A stretch of 64,000 nt of DNA from Spirodela intermedia (Eukaryota; Streptophyta; Magnoliopsida; Alismatales; Araceae): the NCBI GenBank assembly GCA_902729315.2, contig LR746278.1, positions 3,605,501 through 3,669,500 of the forward strand, written 5' to 3'. Position numbers and translations under genes: made by a program. Below are positions 21,960-34,799 of the stretch, one piece after another. Each line of letters opens with the position of its first letter. Position 1 is the stretch's first letter. The notes beneath the pieces are model-generated. The model had not been told where the DNA came from. It worked only from the letters and a program-made list of their open reading frames with translations, and did not search any database.

Positions 21960-24900
21960 TGGAAAAAATACATTAATAGTACTAAAATATTAACGAGTAT
22001 GATATAAATCCGTAAATATATTAACTCCCGATATCAACCCCTCCCCAGGACATCTCCAAGAGAAGAAAATCAAGAGAAAATACATTTTTTAAATTTAAAA
22101 ACAAATTATTTAAATAAAGGTTAATAGTTCCAAGTAACTCAGAAATAAATCACTTAAATAAAAATTTAGTAATATTAAGAAAATAAAATATTTATACTAG
22201 AATATATCCTTGTAAGAGAGATTATTATACTAGGATCACTTTTCTGACACACCTTATGAATAATAATAGCACTGCTTTAGATAAGAATAATAGAGTGCTT
22301 AGCACTTAATTAATGTCTATAATAGATAATTAAAAGGGAAATAGATAATTTTTCAAGAGTAAAAAGAATGACCTTTTTCTCCCTCTACCCAAATCCCCCT
22401 ATCTAATCCATTTCTCATGTGCTTGTCATCTTAAAATGGCTTCAATTTTACCCAAGATGAGTATTAAGACTTAATTATCAAAATCAAGAACAAATCCTAG
22501 CATCCTCAGCCTTCAACCAATCTCTTTAACCATTTCTATACCTAGTAGATTAAGCCTAATCAAAATTTGTAAATAAACTATGAAATTTAGCCCAGATGAT
22601 TTTTACACCTTAGTTTCATCTAGGTCAATCAACCTTCCTTAAAGAAGAAAGTTTAGGGGAAAAAAATGTTTGTAACTACATGTTTTACTATTTATAGTAG
22701 CATTAGAGAGTTGTATCTAACCTCACGAAAGTTCATGGCATGCAAGGGGATTGCATTACCATATGAGTAGAGTGTTTTTTGTCTTTCAGAGTGGAGTGGA
22801 CTCTTCATAAAAAATGCTTACTCTTATAATGACCCAGACACCACACATGAGCAACATGATAAGTTTACATTATTAGTATAATTGTGTGATTACTAATCCA
22901 TCAGTAATATCATCCTTCAAGCATTTGGGATTAGTTACTTGTAAAGTTGTGTCTTCGTTTCTTTCTAGGAAGTAAATGGGCACACTAATTGACTCATCAA
23001 GTATAAGGGAGGCAGCCTCATAGCTAATATAGCCCTTTGCAAAAGACACAACAAAGAAAAAGTGCTCTTGTGCTGTAGCACACTAATTGAGTGACCACAC
23101 ACAACTAGTAATGACTATTTTTCAACTGTTTTTAGCTTCAAGTCAAGGAGAAAAGTTTTCATATAAGATGATGAGCATCAACAACATTCCATAAGATCTA
23201 TGAAAATAGGATATGTACTACAAGTCCAAAGCTGCTCCAATGGAAGAACCTTCTACTTCACCATGTTCAAAGAAGCTACACAAAATTGTTGAAAGAGTTA
23301 TTATTTCTTCATTAATTCATGTAGTAGGCACTAGATATATGTGGTTTGACTTAGAGCCATCAATGTACAAGATATTTTTAGAACAGGGTGATGAGTTAGA
23401 TTTTCTACAAGTGTCATTAGTCCTTATCTCCTCAATCAAAAATATTATGAGTTATGTTTTAACCTAATTTGCACAATACTTGTAGATAGCAACGAGTCAT
23501 GTCATCTCCTCAAAGAATTTGAGGTTTAGTGTTTAATGCTCTTTCTAATAAAGGGTATAGGGCAGAAAATGAGGAGTCGTGGATTAGACAGAGAGAAGAA
23601 GGGGGAAGGATGAATCCAGATCTAATTTCTCAGATCTAGCCAGGGTAAGAATGACAATCAACTATTTGTATCTTCTACTATTTAATTCCAAATTAAATTC
23701 TAACCTAAACTAAACTAAATAGAATCTACTTCATCTCAAAACTAACTTAGTGTCACCATTCCTTCTTCCTTACTTCTACTAGGAAGAGGCATTCACTCAA
23801 AGTAGTGGGAGAGACCTCATTCAGACAACATGAGGAGCATTTCGGATTGACACACCTGTATTACACGATGTGGAGCTCAAAAAACTCTAAACCCCTTTGG
23901 GCTGGCTAACTCATTGAAGGCTTCCTTCATCAAAAAATATTCGTAACATTGGTTTTCTGAAACATATAGGGTGGTGTTCCCTCTCTCTCCTCTCTAGTTT
24001 GCCTCTTGCATGCCTCTTGTGCGCGTACTAGAAACTGCTCGAAGGTTCAGGCGGTTTCCTCTCCCACATGGCCACGCTTTGTTGGATCGGTGGACTCCCT
24101 TCTCGTGAGCTCTCTCCTAGGCCATCAGATCTTTCTCCTACCGAAATGCCACCTCTTCACTCCTACGAGTGACAATTGAGCTGATGTATCATAGTCGTTG
24201 ATGAAGCGGTTACAACTTGAGGCAAAAATTCCTAAATCGCTGGAAAATGATTAGAAAAATCATAAAAGTATATTCAATGTCTAAAATAATCTGGTTTAAT
24301 TAGATAGCCACATGTGTATGAGGAGACTATTCTCACAAAATTCTAAGAAATATTTGACATATTACTCCATCTTGAAACATGTTAAAAATCATCTTTATTA
24401 ATGTAAACAGCACATTAATAATATCATAGAACTATAAAATTAACTAAGGTGTATTCCAGCACATTATTCATGTGCAATTATAGGGCAGTTGAAGCCTTGG
24501 TGTTGTGTACATTGTATTGATAAGTGTTAGTGGAACTTTGATATGTATTCCTTCTAGAACAAAATAGGGCCCAAAGCACAATAATTTTGGTAAAGCAGTT
24601 TGATTTGAAAATAGTTAGGAAACTAGAAACTAGATTAAATTTTAAAATAATCTAATTTAGTTCTAGTTAATGTTCTTCATTTATCTACTTCAGTTTCTAT
24701 TGGAGCTCCATATCTTGAGGGGAAAATTCTCCTTTGAATGTGTGTTCTTTCCTAGATCTAGCAAGTGTTCTTCTCTTCTAGGCTTTCAATTGACTTGTAA
24801 ACTTGAGTGACATTTTAAGAAGATGGATGAGAATGTTGTTTCCCTATCCTCTGCCTTTGCTATAGGACAAGGTGCCCTTTTCTTGGTATGTAAAACATTC

Positions 24901-26650
24901 AGTTCCAATGGCTAATAACAACAAGACCAATAGTAATCACATTTCTATTCCAACAAGTACATGAAATTTGACTTAGGTAAGTACTCATTCATATTCCAAT
25001 ATTTATATTAAATTAAATTCTTCAGTGTGTGCTGAATTTTCTTAGTATTTTAAATATTTTTCCAACAAGTATATGCATGCCTACGAATGTGGCAAAAAAT
25101 TAGGGCTGAAAGTTGTTTAAATGATTAGATGTCAGATTTTAACTTACCCTTTAAAGCAAAATAACATTCCCCAATTCAAATTCCAATCATTATTTTATCT
25201 AAACTTGAAACTATCTCAATAATTATCTAGATTGAATTCAATACTTAGCTTGTTGTGAGCTGAATTAAACTTTGTCGAGTCAGACAAGTAAACCTTATAA
25301 AGCCTATAGATGAAAATATTTAATCAATTATCAATGAAGCATCAAAGATTGTTTGATTAGGTAAATTGAACTTAAAATTTTTAGATCAACGAAACCAATA
25401 TTGTAATATTATAGCACTTTGACATTTGTTCAAAAATTGTAGCATGAGTCCTTTATCTTATTATTTTATACTTCACTCTCAAGTGAATCAAATCCTTTAT
25501 TAAAAAATAAATGCCTAACGTACCTTTTGTAAACATTAAAACTCTTCCTTGAACAGAGTTGTCATTATTGAGTTAAAAAATTATTTGGAGAAATATCTTT
25601 GCTTGAACTTGGATGTGTTAGCCTCATCATCTTATGCTTCACTTTTCTATGCTTTACAAGTTTCTAGCTCTTGGTTTCAATTTGAAGTTTTCTCTTATTT
25701 TTATACAGAACTTTCTAATTTATCCATTTTTGAACAATTAGTTGAAACCCTAGCTAGCATAATTCCAACAATAACTTACAAACATGAGCTAGATGGTTTC
25801 CATTTGATTACTACAATGTGGTCGTCAGTTGTTTGCAGGTTTAATATTAGCACTTAATTATTTTATTGATGTAATCCAGTATTGGTCTTAACCTAGTGCA
25901 TGATTCTAATTCACGTATACTATCAATACGTGCTTGGGCTGTTGCGGCATAAACAGAAGCAATTTTTCACTTCTGATTAGATTTGATATTTTATTCTATA
26001 CTAAAGATTTCATTTAATGACATGTGAGCCCAATATATGCTCCTAAGTTTCACTTGTGCTATGCCACATAATTTCAATCTGTTGAAATATTGTGCTTGAT
26101 ATATTATGCTTGTCTACAATTTAATTTTCCACACGTTAAAAACCTTAAACTTCATATATGGTGCTTTCTATGATTGGAAAAAAATAGTTTCCATGCACTG
26201 AAATATTGTGCTTCATATATACTATGCTAATACACAATGCAGTTATTATTTGCATACCTCTCTTCACTCTGAAGCTTGTGATCTTGAACATGAGTTCCAT
26301 ATACTTAGATTTTATGCTTTGATATTATATCACAACGTAATTATCTTCTTTTTTTTTTTTCTTTTAAACATGATTTCTTAACAACATGATTGACTCCAAT
26401 GTGTCCTAGATGCTAGTTTTCCCTCCCATTCAGAAGTTGAGCATGTCTATGTAGGGATTTATCCATCCGGTCTCCTTGACTCATGGTTATATTCCTGCAT
26501 TCCAGGCTATATATTTCCAGCAATAAAGGTTGACACTTACGTTCTGGAACAAGATAATAATTTTCATGTATTGAAAATATGAGCTTTATATGCTTCAGGA
26601 TTGTGCATGATCTCTCATGTAAACCAAAATATGAATTTTGACTCACTACA
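21960..26650. other. Gene-free AT-rich intergenic stretch
   Basis: I see no exon chain, RNA gene or recognisable polyprotein. Frames at 23213-23467 and 25549-25857 (+) are isolated and match no family; the latter opens at a TTG rather than an ATG. Two related patches containing GAAATATTGTGCTT-ATATAT lie near 26083 and 26202. A GC-richer patch at 23800-24200 may be old transposon sequence, but I found no ends or coding motifs. Confidence 0.4.
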
Positions 26651-27051
26651 TTATATAAATAACATCATGCATGCCCAGATCAAGAAAGAATTCCTGACGT
26701 TAAAAAACCAATTTTTTTACAAACCATGGGGAATTCTGGGCAAGAAATCGACTTCCATGTAGCTCAACCAAAAGAAGCATTACGTGAAGCACAACCAGTG
26801 AAGAATACCGGAAAAGAAGCTTTTTCCACACATACAAACCTTGATCATGATCTCCAGAGACAACCACGACATCAGAGCCTCCACTCCCTGGTTTCACTTC
26901 TGCTTCCTCTGATGTAATGGGATTGATTCTCCCACGAGCTCCATCTCAGCTCCATGCGTGGTGGGGCCTCTCATTTGGCCGCCTGCAAGCCACAGACCTT
27001 GTAAAGTCCATCAACAGGGAGTATTACTATACCAGTGTGGGAGTGTGCCAG

Positions 27052-30000
27052 CTAGAATCTCTTCCCGAGGATAATGCCGAGGATGATGGAAGCCAGAGCC
27101 ACCCCCAGGAGGAACTTGAAGGCCATGGCGGCAGGGGGCTCTTCAGCCTCAGATGGCTGAAGTGCCCCCTTGCTTCTCTTATCTTCATATATTTCGGATG
27201 CTGTTCCTGCAGCTGGCGATAAGTCTCTGGATTTGGGCTCTACCTCGTCTTTTGACTGAGATTCAGCTACCTCTCCCTTGCGCTGTACATAGAGGGAAGC
27301 CATCCGAATTTCGGAAGAGGATTAGAAGAACCCTCTTTACTGTCCTGGATGAAAATGCTCTTTTTGTCCATATCTCTAGATCGTTAGTGAAGAGATCATT
27401 GGCAACGAGAGAAGAAGGAAAACCACGTTGTTCTAGTTGTAGTAACCCAAGACTGTCTAAATGTTATTTTGTACTAGCCTTGGGGCAGAAAAATCTCTAA
27501 GTGACAAGCATGTTGCAGCTAGAGATAATCATTTTCTGAGGCCTAATGGCGTACACTAATTTATGATATAATTTTTAAAAATAAATAAATTAATGAAGCT
27601 TTTAAAAAAAAGGAAAACCACGTGACTTGTTTATCTCAGTCAATTTGAGCCAATACAAAATTATAACTTTTGGTAAGCTTAGGTTATACAAAAAATGGAA
27701 AGAGGCTGGGAACTCAGGACAGCCTGGAGGTTGGATATTATATAGAGCGGTTAGGTCATCCAACTCAGAATGAATCGACTGTAAGTAGAATAATTCCAAA
27801 AGAAATTAATCCTAAGTTTAAATCGCCACATTTTATGCGAGGCTATTTAGAAAAAGTTCATGGATGCACCCATATGTTTTTTATGTGCATGTCTTTTAAT
27901 CTTCTTAAAGAGAAGGGGATTTCTAGTTCAGTTGCTTTCAACCTGACAGAAAAAAAGCAATAAAATCCAGCGGGAGAACAGAGAAGTACAGTATATAAAG
28001 GTAAGTTTAAAATTTCACTGCCACTATTTAAACATTTTATTTTACACCCAGGATTAGAACCCCTTAAAATTGATGAAAATTTTCCATTTGAGATGGCCTC
28101 TTCTTAAATTAATCAACCATCCGATAGATTTTAACCCTCCTATTGGTACTTGCTAATTTGTTTGAGATTGAGAACGACTCATTCTCTAAAATGTCATTGG
28201 CATTCACAAGGTATCTCCTTTTTTCATTGAAGATCACTCGTGCACTTGTCTGAGATAAAAAAAAATTAATCTACAAGGCAGGCTAAATTTATCAAAAATG
28301 TTGGTAATATGGTCTGATGAGAGCAGAAGGATCTGCCATGTTGCTCTTTGTCAGTCATCAATCTTGTAGAATATAGTGACACATGGGAACTATAAAGAAA
28401 ATCATACGAGCATGCTTCATAATGACACATGGACAAGAAAATATTTAAAATAAGCGAGGAGATACCTTCTCTGCGAATTTTTTATGTTGAAGATTAATCT
28501 CGCTCCTCAATTGCACCATTTCCTCTGCTAGACGCTTTTTTTCCTCCAGTATGTGCGCAATTGCAGCCTCCTTTTCACCCAATAATGCCCTCATACTCTC
28601 AACCTGAAATGAAGATATGCCATGCATTCAAGCAAAACAAGTCGAGTACAGATTCAGAATTTTAAATAGTATGCTATGTGGAAAATCTTATCCCTAAAAC
28701 CAGTAAGTATAAAAGAGTTTTTAATACCTCTTTCTTTAATGGAGTCTCGGATGACAATAGCTGCCATTCAAGTTCTGCAGTTCGAGCTTCCATCTCTGGT
28801 TTCACCGTCAGAGTTTCCACATTATCGTTTGGCGAATACTCTCTTTCTCTCTGTTCATTTCGTTTTTCATCCATTTGAGCCATTACTTCTCGCAGTCGTT
28901 TATTTGCCACCTCATGACGTTGATTGAGCAGACTGTTCTCTTCAACCAAAGACGAAATCTGACAAAAGGGAACTTGTATTCAGCCCAAGACGTTCCCTTT
29001 CTATTTGATGATTAAATCATGCTAGATATCATCGATACAAATGATAGAGCAGCAATGGTTTATCCCCCTCGTTCTTAATCAAAAACGAATCAAGATTCTT
29101 CGAGGGGACCATAAATATGAATGTATAAAGTTATAAGAAACTAACTTGAAACTGCAATCTCTCGCCTTCGGAAGCAAGCCTTTGTCTCAGATCTTCGTTG
29201 GTTTTCCTCGAACATTGAAGTTCTCTACATGCCTGCTCACTTTCTGCCAAGACTGTGTTCAATGCTGATTGTAGATCATTAAGTTTTGTTTCAAATAAAG
29301 TAACATCAAGTGTGAGCTTCAAGTTTTCTCCAGTTAAAGCATCATTATCGCACTCCAATTGAATCCATTTGCTTTGCGTTTCCTTTAGCATCCCCTCAAG
29401 AGTCCTCAGTCTTGACAGAGAGCCATCAAACTCTGCCTTCTGAAATTCTGCAGCAGCAGGGTCTTCACAAATATTTTTTTCATGAGACTGCATCTGATTT
29501 TGAAGATAGTTAAGCTCCTCAGTCGATTCTTTGACGTCAGAGTATATCAGTGTTGATCTCTCCAATTCCTTGACAGACGATTCCTTTTCTGTGTTAACAG
29601 AGAGCCCAATATCATTATACTGGTCAACTTTATACTGACATGCTGCCACTTCCCCCTTTAACCTGTTTACCTCAGATGAACGTTCATACGCTGAAAATGA
29701 CTTCTCAGCTATCCCTTCAGTGATCTCGTGATTTTTTCTGAATCCGTCTGTTTTCTCAAGCGATGTTAATTTGCATGACCTTTCATCCAGTTGGACCTTC
29801 GGCGCAGCCAGATTTTCTGTTGTTGCACCCCCCCCTTCCCTGTAAACAACTGCCTGTTCTTCTACAGACTTCAAGTTTTCCAGCGACTGTCGAGCTTCAA
29901 TATGTTTCTCAGTAAACTTTAGCATTTCTTCTCGGAGTTTCTCTTCAAGATTATTATCTGAGGCATCATATGACACTAAATCTAGGTTTTGCGCAGAAGC

Positions 30001-31734
30001 TTTATCCACCGCTCCTCCCTGGTGATATAGCATCTCCACAGCAGTTTTACTTTTTTCTAATATTTCTCTTTCCCTATCCCCTGAATTCTCGAGATCTCTA
30101 TCAACATTTTGAAGTTTTTCCATGGAGGACTTCAACTCAAGTTGCAGAATCTCGATCAAGCTTTCCGCTTCTAAGAGCTTTCGCCCAGATATCTTGAAGG
30201 CGTCTTCAATTCTGTTCTTTTCTTCGGTGACTCTACTCAACATTTCTGTCAAATCTCTTTCAGTGTCATTTGCAGCTTGAAGCGCCATTTCTAGGCTGGA
30301 TGATTTTACGTGGAAGGCTTCGAGCTCTGAAGAAAGCTCAGACACATGGCTATTATACTGCCTTATTTCTGCAAAGGCATTCTTAAGTTTCCCTTCCGCA
30401 ATACTCAACTGTTCTTCGAGTTCACGAACCTGACACCTTGTGATTTCCAGTTGGAGCTGTAATTCTCCCACCTTTTTTCCAGAATCCTCCGCTTTGGAAT
30501 GAGATTCTTGAACAAGTTTTTGTAGTTCTTGGTTATGCTCGTGGGACAAAGAAACCCAGTTTTCCAGTTCAGTACACTTTTCTTCAAGTTCCTTTCTCTC
30601 GATTTCAAGCTCCTAATACCTTGACAAGGACGTTTCCAAGGAAAATTCCAGTTTGTTGACTTCATTCTCGTACTCTTGGAAATGGGACGCCGACATCCCC
30701 GTTTTTTCCTCACAAGTTTTCAACAGTCCGGTAACCTCTACTGCCCTCCTCCTGTCTTCACTTTTCTCTCTATCCGATTCACTGAGCTTAGAGTTTTCCT
30801 GGGTCAGATTCTCCTCGATCCCCAAATTTCCCTGCTGTAGAAGCATCAGCTTTATTTCTTTTTCTCCCTGTACATCTTTGGTTTCTTCAAGCTGTATTTT
30901 CTTCATGAAAGAAGTATGAACAAAAGTAGCGGGTTCATTATGGAAGACGTACAAAGATTTCAGCTTCTGTTCGAGTTCAGAGTTGTGTGACAACGCCTGT
31001 GACAGAAGTGAGTCATATCTGCTCAGATTCTGCTCAGAGACATTCAACTTATTCTCGAGATCTACACAAAACTCTTTGAGCTGATGCAAGTGATTATTTA
31101 GTACTCCCACGGTTATTTCCAGAGCACTTTTCACCTCATTTTCCCTGTATAATTCATCATGCAGACCCAATATCTGGAGCTCATGAGTTCTGAGGCTTTC
31201 TTCAATGGTTTCCCTTCTTCGTGTCTCTTGTTGAAGCTTTAACAAAGTTTCTTCTAGGTTATCATCTTTGGCTAGGAGTTCTTCTTTCAAGACCGAAACT
31301 AAACTTTCCAAGGAAAGTAGATCCTCTCTTAGATGTGCATAGGAAGCCTTATGCTGGTCAAGTTCTTGATTAAGTTCTTGAATAATAACTGCCTTGGAAA
31401 CAATTTCATGTTCTCGTTCTGCACCTCGTGATTTTGAAAGCTCTAATTCTTCCTGAAGTACTGAGAGCTCAGATCTGATCTTGCCCAGTGCTTCCTCGTC
31501 ATGCATAATCTGTAACTGGTGTTGTAAGGCTGATTCCATCATCTCTTCCCTTAGCCTCTCTGGGTCATCTTCGAGCTCCCCACAATATTTATCACCGTGA
31601 AGTAATTTAAAGTTTGCCCTAGTGGCCTCTTCTTGTAACCCGGTTTTCTCAGATTCTACTGAATCCATTTCGACCTTTATAAACTCTGCATCTAATGAAC
31701 TCCCTTCATCAACTTCGTTTGTTCATTCGTTCTC
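27052..31734 (-). pseudogene. PICC-like tail-anchored coiled-coil protein, two in-frame stops
   Basis: Related to Arabidopsis PICC (At2g32240) and At1g05320, long coiled-coil proteins anchored in the ER membrane by their C terminus. Exons in coding order: 31734-29146 (863 codons, one frame), 28958-28728, 28603-28466, 27282-27052; junctions are all phase 0. The first exon has LDAEFIKVE near its start, then heptad-rich sequence such as LLSQALSHNSELEQKLKSL. The last exon ends in a hydrophobic anchor, FKFLLGVALASIILGIILGKRF. Two stops interrupt the first exon in frame: TGA at 31725-31723 and TAG at 30615-30613. No frameshift is present. The N-terminal exon was not found, and the protein seems shorter than Arabidopsis PICC. 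As sequenced it cannot give a full-length product. A shorter one could start at the ATG at 31668 and end at the TAG, without the anchor. Assembly error is possible. Confidence 0.78.
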
Positions 31735-33660
31735 CTGTTGATGAAAAATGTCGTTTCTCAGTATTTCTGCCTCATTAGGGTGAATCTTAAATGAGGGTCA
31801 AACGGAACCGTAAGGCATCCAAATTTCATCACCTGAGTTCTTCTGTTCATTATTTCAAAGATGGAACCAAAGATGTGTTTTTATGTTCCATGCAAATGTG
31901 TTCACTAGAAAGTGATATCAAAACCTTGTTCCTATTTTTCACAATACGACTTACATGATAATGAAATCTGGATTATAAGAGTTTTATACATCACATAGTC
32001 ATTCATACATCAAATCAGAGCTTTCCAAAGAACACATCCATGTAGAGTAAAACGATCTTCAAAGACTTGGAATTAAAAATTATACAACTCTCACGAGTTG
32101 ATTATTGAAAAAAGTAGAATGACTTCTAGTTTCTTCTCAGAACTCTGGAGAAAAGGGATTTTTAATTGGTTCCAATACGATTCATGCCTGATCATGCAAC
32201 AGACATTGTAGGTTCCATGGCCATCGGATCTGATATAAAGAGAGAACAGAGAGAATTTTGCAAGGAGCCAAATTATCTTGACAGATGTATCAACCACAGA
32301 ATGGTACTGAGCTTCATTGCTGGAATGAAAGACAGCAGTCTGTTTCGTGCTCCTCTAGGAGACAGGGGACGAGCCAACGAATGTGTAGAAGCAAGGACCT
32401 GTACAAGAATCAGGTCAATCGTTGTTTGAAGGGGCACAAAGCTTTACAGACTCTGTGAAAGGAGGACATTAGCAAGAATCTGTGAAGGAGCTACACAAAT
32501 GTTGAAGAACACCTAAGGGCACAAAAATTGACAGAGCAAGCAACCGAGCAAACGGACTCAAACACGTGTACAGCGCCATGACCAGTGTCCAGACAAGAGG
32601 TAGTCATTGTACGATAGTGCCAACAGTTTGACGATGGCATATGAAGAGATACCCTAAGTATAAGAATGCATTCAACCAAGTGTTTTGAAAGATGAAACTC
32701 ACAATTACAAGAGGCATGGAGTGCTTAGCGAACTTACTGCCTTCACAACTGCATAAATGAATGCAAGACTGTTAACAGAGACACCTAAAATCAGCAAGCA
32801 AATATCTCAAAGCTACGATCACATGAGAAGGTGATAGAAAAGCACAGAAGATGTACATACTCTACACAGTGCAAGCTTCCCACTCTGTAACTGGTTCAAC
32901 TCTTATGGCCAAGTACCTATACTGAAACAAGCAGGAAGTAAGTGAGACAGTAAAAGGAGCCTCAGCAGTTTAGGAATATAGGCAACACTCATTCAGGGGT
33001 TTTTCACCTGTCTGAGAATCTGATTGGCCTATTTTATCAAAAGACATCACTTTTGAATAGTTCTTTTGCAATCACAACGTGGTTCATGGCCCATACATGG
33101 AAATTTGGATATATAGTTTCTTAGAGTAAGGAACTACGCTGTATGGAATTACATATCCCCAAGCTCAGTCGCCCTTCCAGATTCCTCATTCATTATTTGC
33201 CGCAGGCTTCACTTTATGATCTCTACTGATAAACTAGCTAAGCCCATTTATGCTGTTCACAATGCCGAAGAGGGGGCCAACCATATGATCTCTACTGATC
33301 TCTACTGATTTGCATTTCCATGGGCTACAGAACATCCATATGAAGTTGGCGGTCGAATATTTCTAAAAACAGCATCGCAACGACGCCAAACACGACTGAC
33401 TGCAGCTGTTTTTCATTCAACTTCCTAAAGCCGGGAGGCAAAGGTCTCGCCCTCTTGCACATTTTCCGATGTAAAGGCTCCGAGAGGTTCCTAATTTCGA
33501 ACTGACACTGCAAGTTGGCAGATTTCATTAACTCCGCAGACATCGAAATGAGCACCCAGACCCCAGAAGATAACTCCAAACTAGTGACAGAAACGCACTT
33601 TGCCGCCGTCGAATGGCGCCAACCCTCTCTCCAATGCGCGGAGCTGGCGGAATTGAACGA
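31735..33660 (-). other. Upstream region or first intron of the PICC-like gene
   Basis: I looked for the missing N-terminal coding exon and did not find a convincing one. A 342-bp open frame at 33666-33325 (-) begins with GTG and has no family resemblance. A short ATG frame near 33225 (-) stops after 14 codons. Confidence 0.3.
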
Positions 33661-33689
33661 AGCCACGTGGCCAAATGCCCGGGCCAGGC

Positions 33690-33775
33690 CAACCCCGGAG
33701 AAATCCGGGCTGGGCCGGACTGGTCCATACTTTCTGGGCCCATTGGCCGTTCCAAAATACCCGCCGATCGAAAAG
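33690..33775. promoter_or_regulatory. Cluster of TGGGCC/GGCCCA site II-type elements
   Basis: Several GGCC-core motifs lie together: CCGGGCCAGGCC, CTGGGCCGGAC and CTGGGCCCATTGGCC. Site II (TGGGCC/T) elements bind TCP factors in promoters of growth-related plant genes. Their position fits a promoter for the PICC-like gene on the minus strand, or a bidirectional one. This is motif evidence only. Confidence 0.4.
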
Positions 33776-34590
33776 GGCGCCTCTCCCCTCTCCTCACCAG
33801 GGTTCGGTCGTCCTCTCCAGGCTCCATCCTCTGTTCCCTCTTTCCTACCCCTTCAGACTCTAGTCTGCAGCCCCATCCTGCTTCTGCCCAGCAACTTCCC
33901 CATCGGCGGCACCTGCCCCTTCACCTTCCATCGCTTGGCCATAACCAGTTGACACCCACTACCTATCGACCGCATAGAGGTGTGGATCAGAGAGAGTGGT
34001 GAATCGTAGGTAAGTATGTGCAGATGTGAAGCTACGTAGTTAAGGCAAGGCGAGAGTCTTCGGGCGTAGCAGCCAGGGTCGGATTTAGCTAAAGCAAGCC
34101 GAGAGTCTTCTGGCGATGGACTGGTACCGCCGCTGTATAGCTGCTTGGTTCTCCCGCCGCGTCGTGGAATTGGCGAAGAGGTAAACAGGGGATATCACGG
34201 CAATCACGGTTGCTTGCAGTGGAGAACAGACTCGATGGAAAGGGAGCCGGAAGAACAGATGGACAAGGAAGAAGGTTAGATCTCAGACATTTAGGCTTCC
34301 ATGTTAGAATCAATCGACCAAATGCAGTATGCGGTCGGATGGATCATAGCCAGAGGAAAGAGGGGGACAGAGTAGAGACCATCGCAGAGAAGGAGAAGGA
34401 TAGGGGAGAAATCGGAAGACCGAATGGTAGAGTCCACAAAACACTGGACCAGAAACGCGGCGAAGGAAAACGAACTCCAGGAAATGCGGGTGAGAGCGGA
34501 GAGATCGCTTGCCTGGATATTCAAAGCCAGTCGAGCCCCTCCCATTAGAGATCTCCCCTTTTCTTTCAGAATTCTCTTTCCTGTCAAGGC

Positions 34591-34760
34591 TGGAGAGCGA
34601 AAGAGAATTGAGAGGAGAGTAGAGAGAAGAGATGAGAGATTGAGGGAGAGTAGAGAGAACAGAGGAGAGAGATTGAGGGAGGAAGAGAGAACAGAGAGAT
34701 TGAGACAGAAGAGAGCAGAGAGATTGAGAGAGAGAGGAGAGAGAAAAGAGAGCGAAAGGT
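34591..34760. repeat. GA-rich minisatellite
   Basis: Imperfect repeats built on GAGAGATTGAG and GTAGAGAGA-GA units over about 170 bp. The open frames on both strands here are products of the repeat. GA tracts can bind BPC/GAGA factors, but there is no gene start I can assign to this one. Confidence 0.85.
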
Positions 34761-34799
34761 GACGGGAATCTGACGCGTTGCATGTATAGTCTCGTGGTG

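Noticed and set aside
25549-25857. 102-codon plus-strand frame in AT-rich DNA
   Set aside because: It opens with TTG, has no exon partners and matches no family.
30609-30619. Splicing out the TAG in the PICC-like gene using the AAG|GTATTA donor
   Set aside because: The coiled coil continues directly after the TAG. The nearest good acceptor would delete conserved sequence and shift the frame.
33325-33666. 113-codon minus-strand frame near the site II cluster
   Set aside because: It opens with GTG and shows no known domain. It may be leader or intron sequence of the PICC-like gene.
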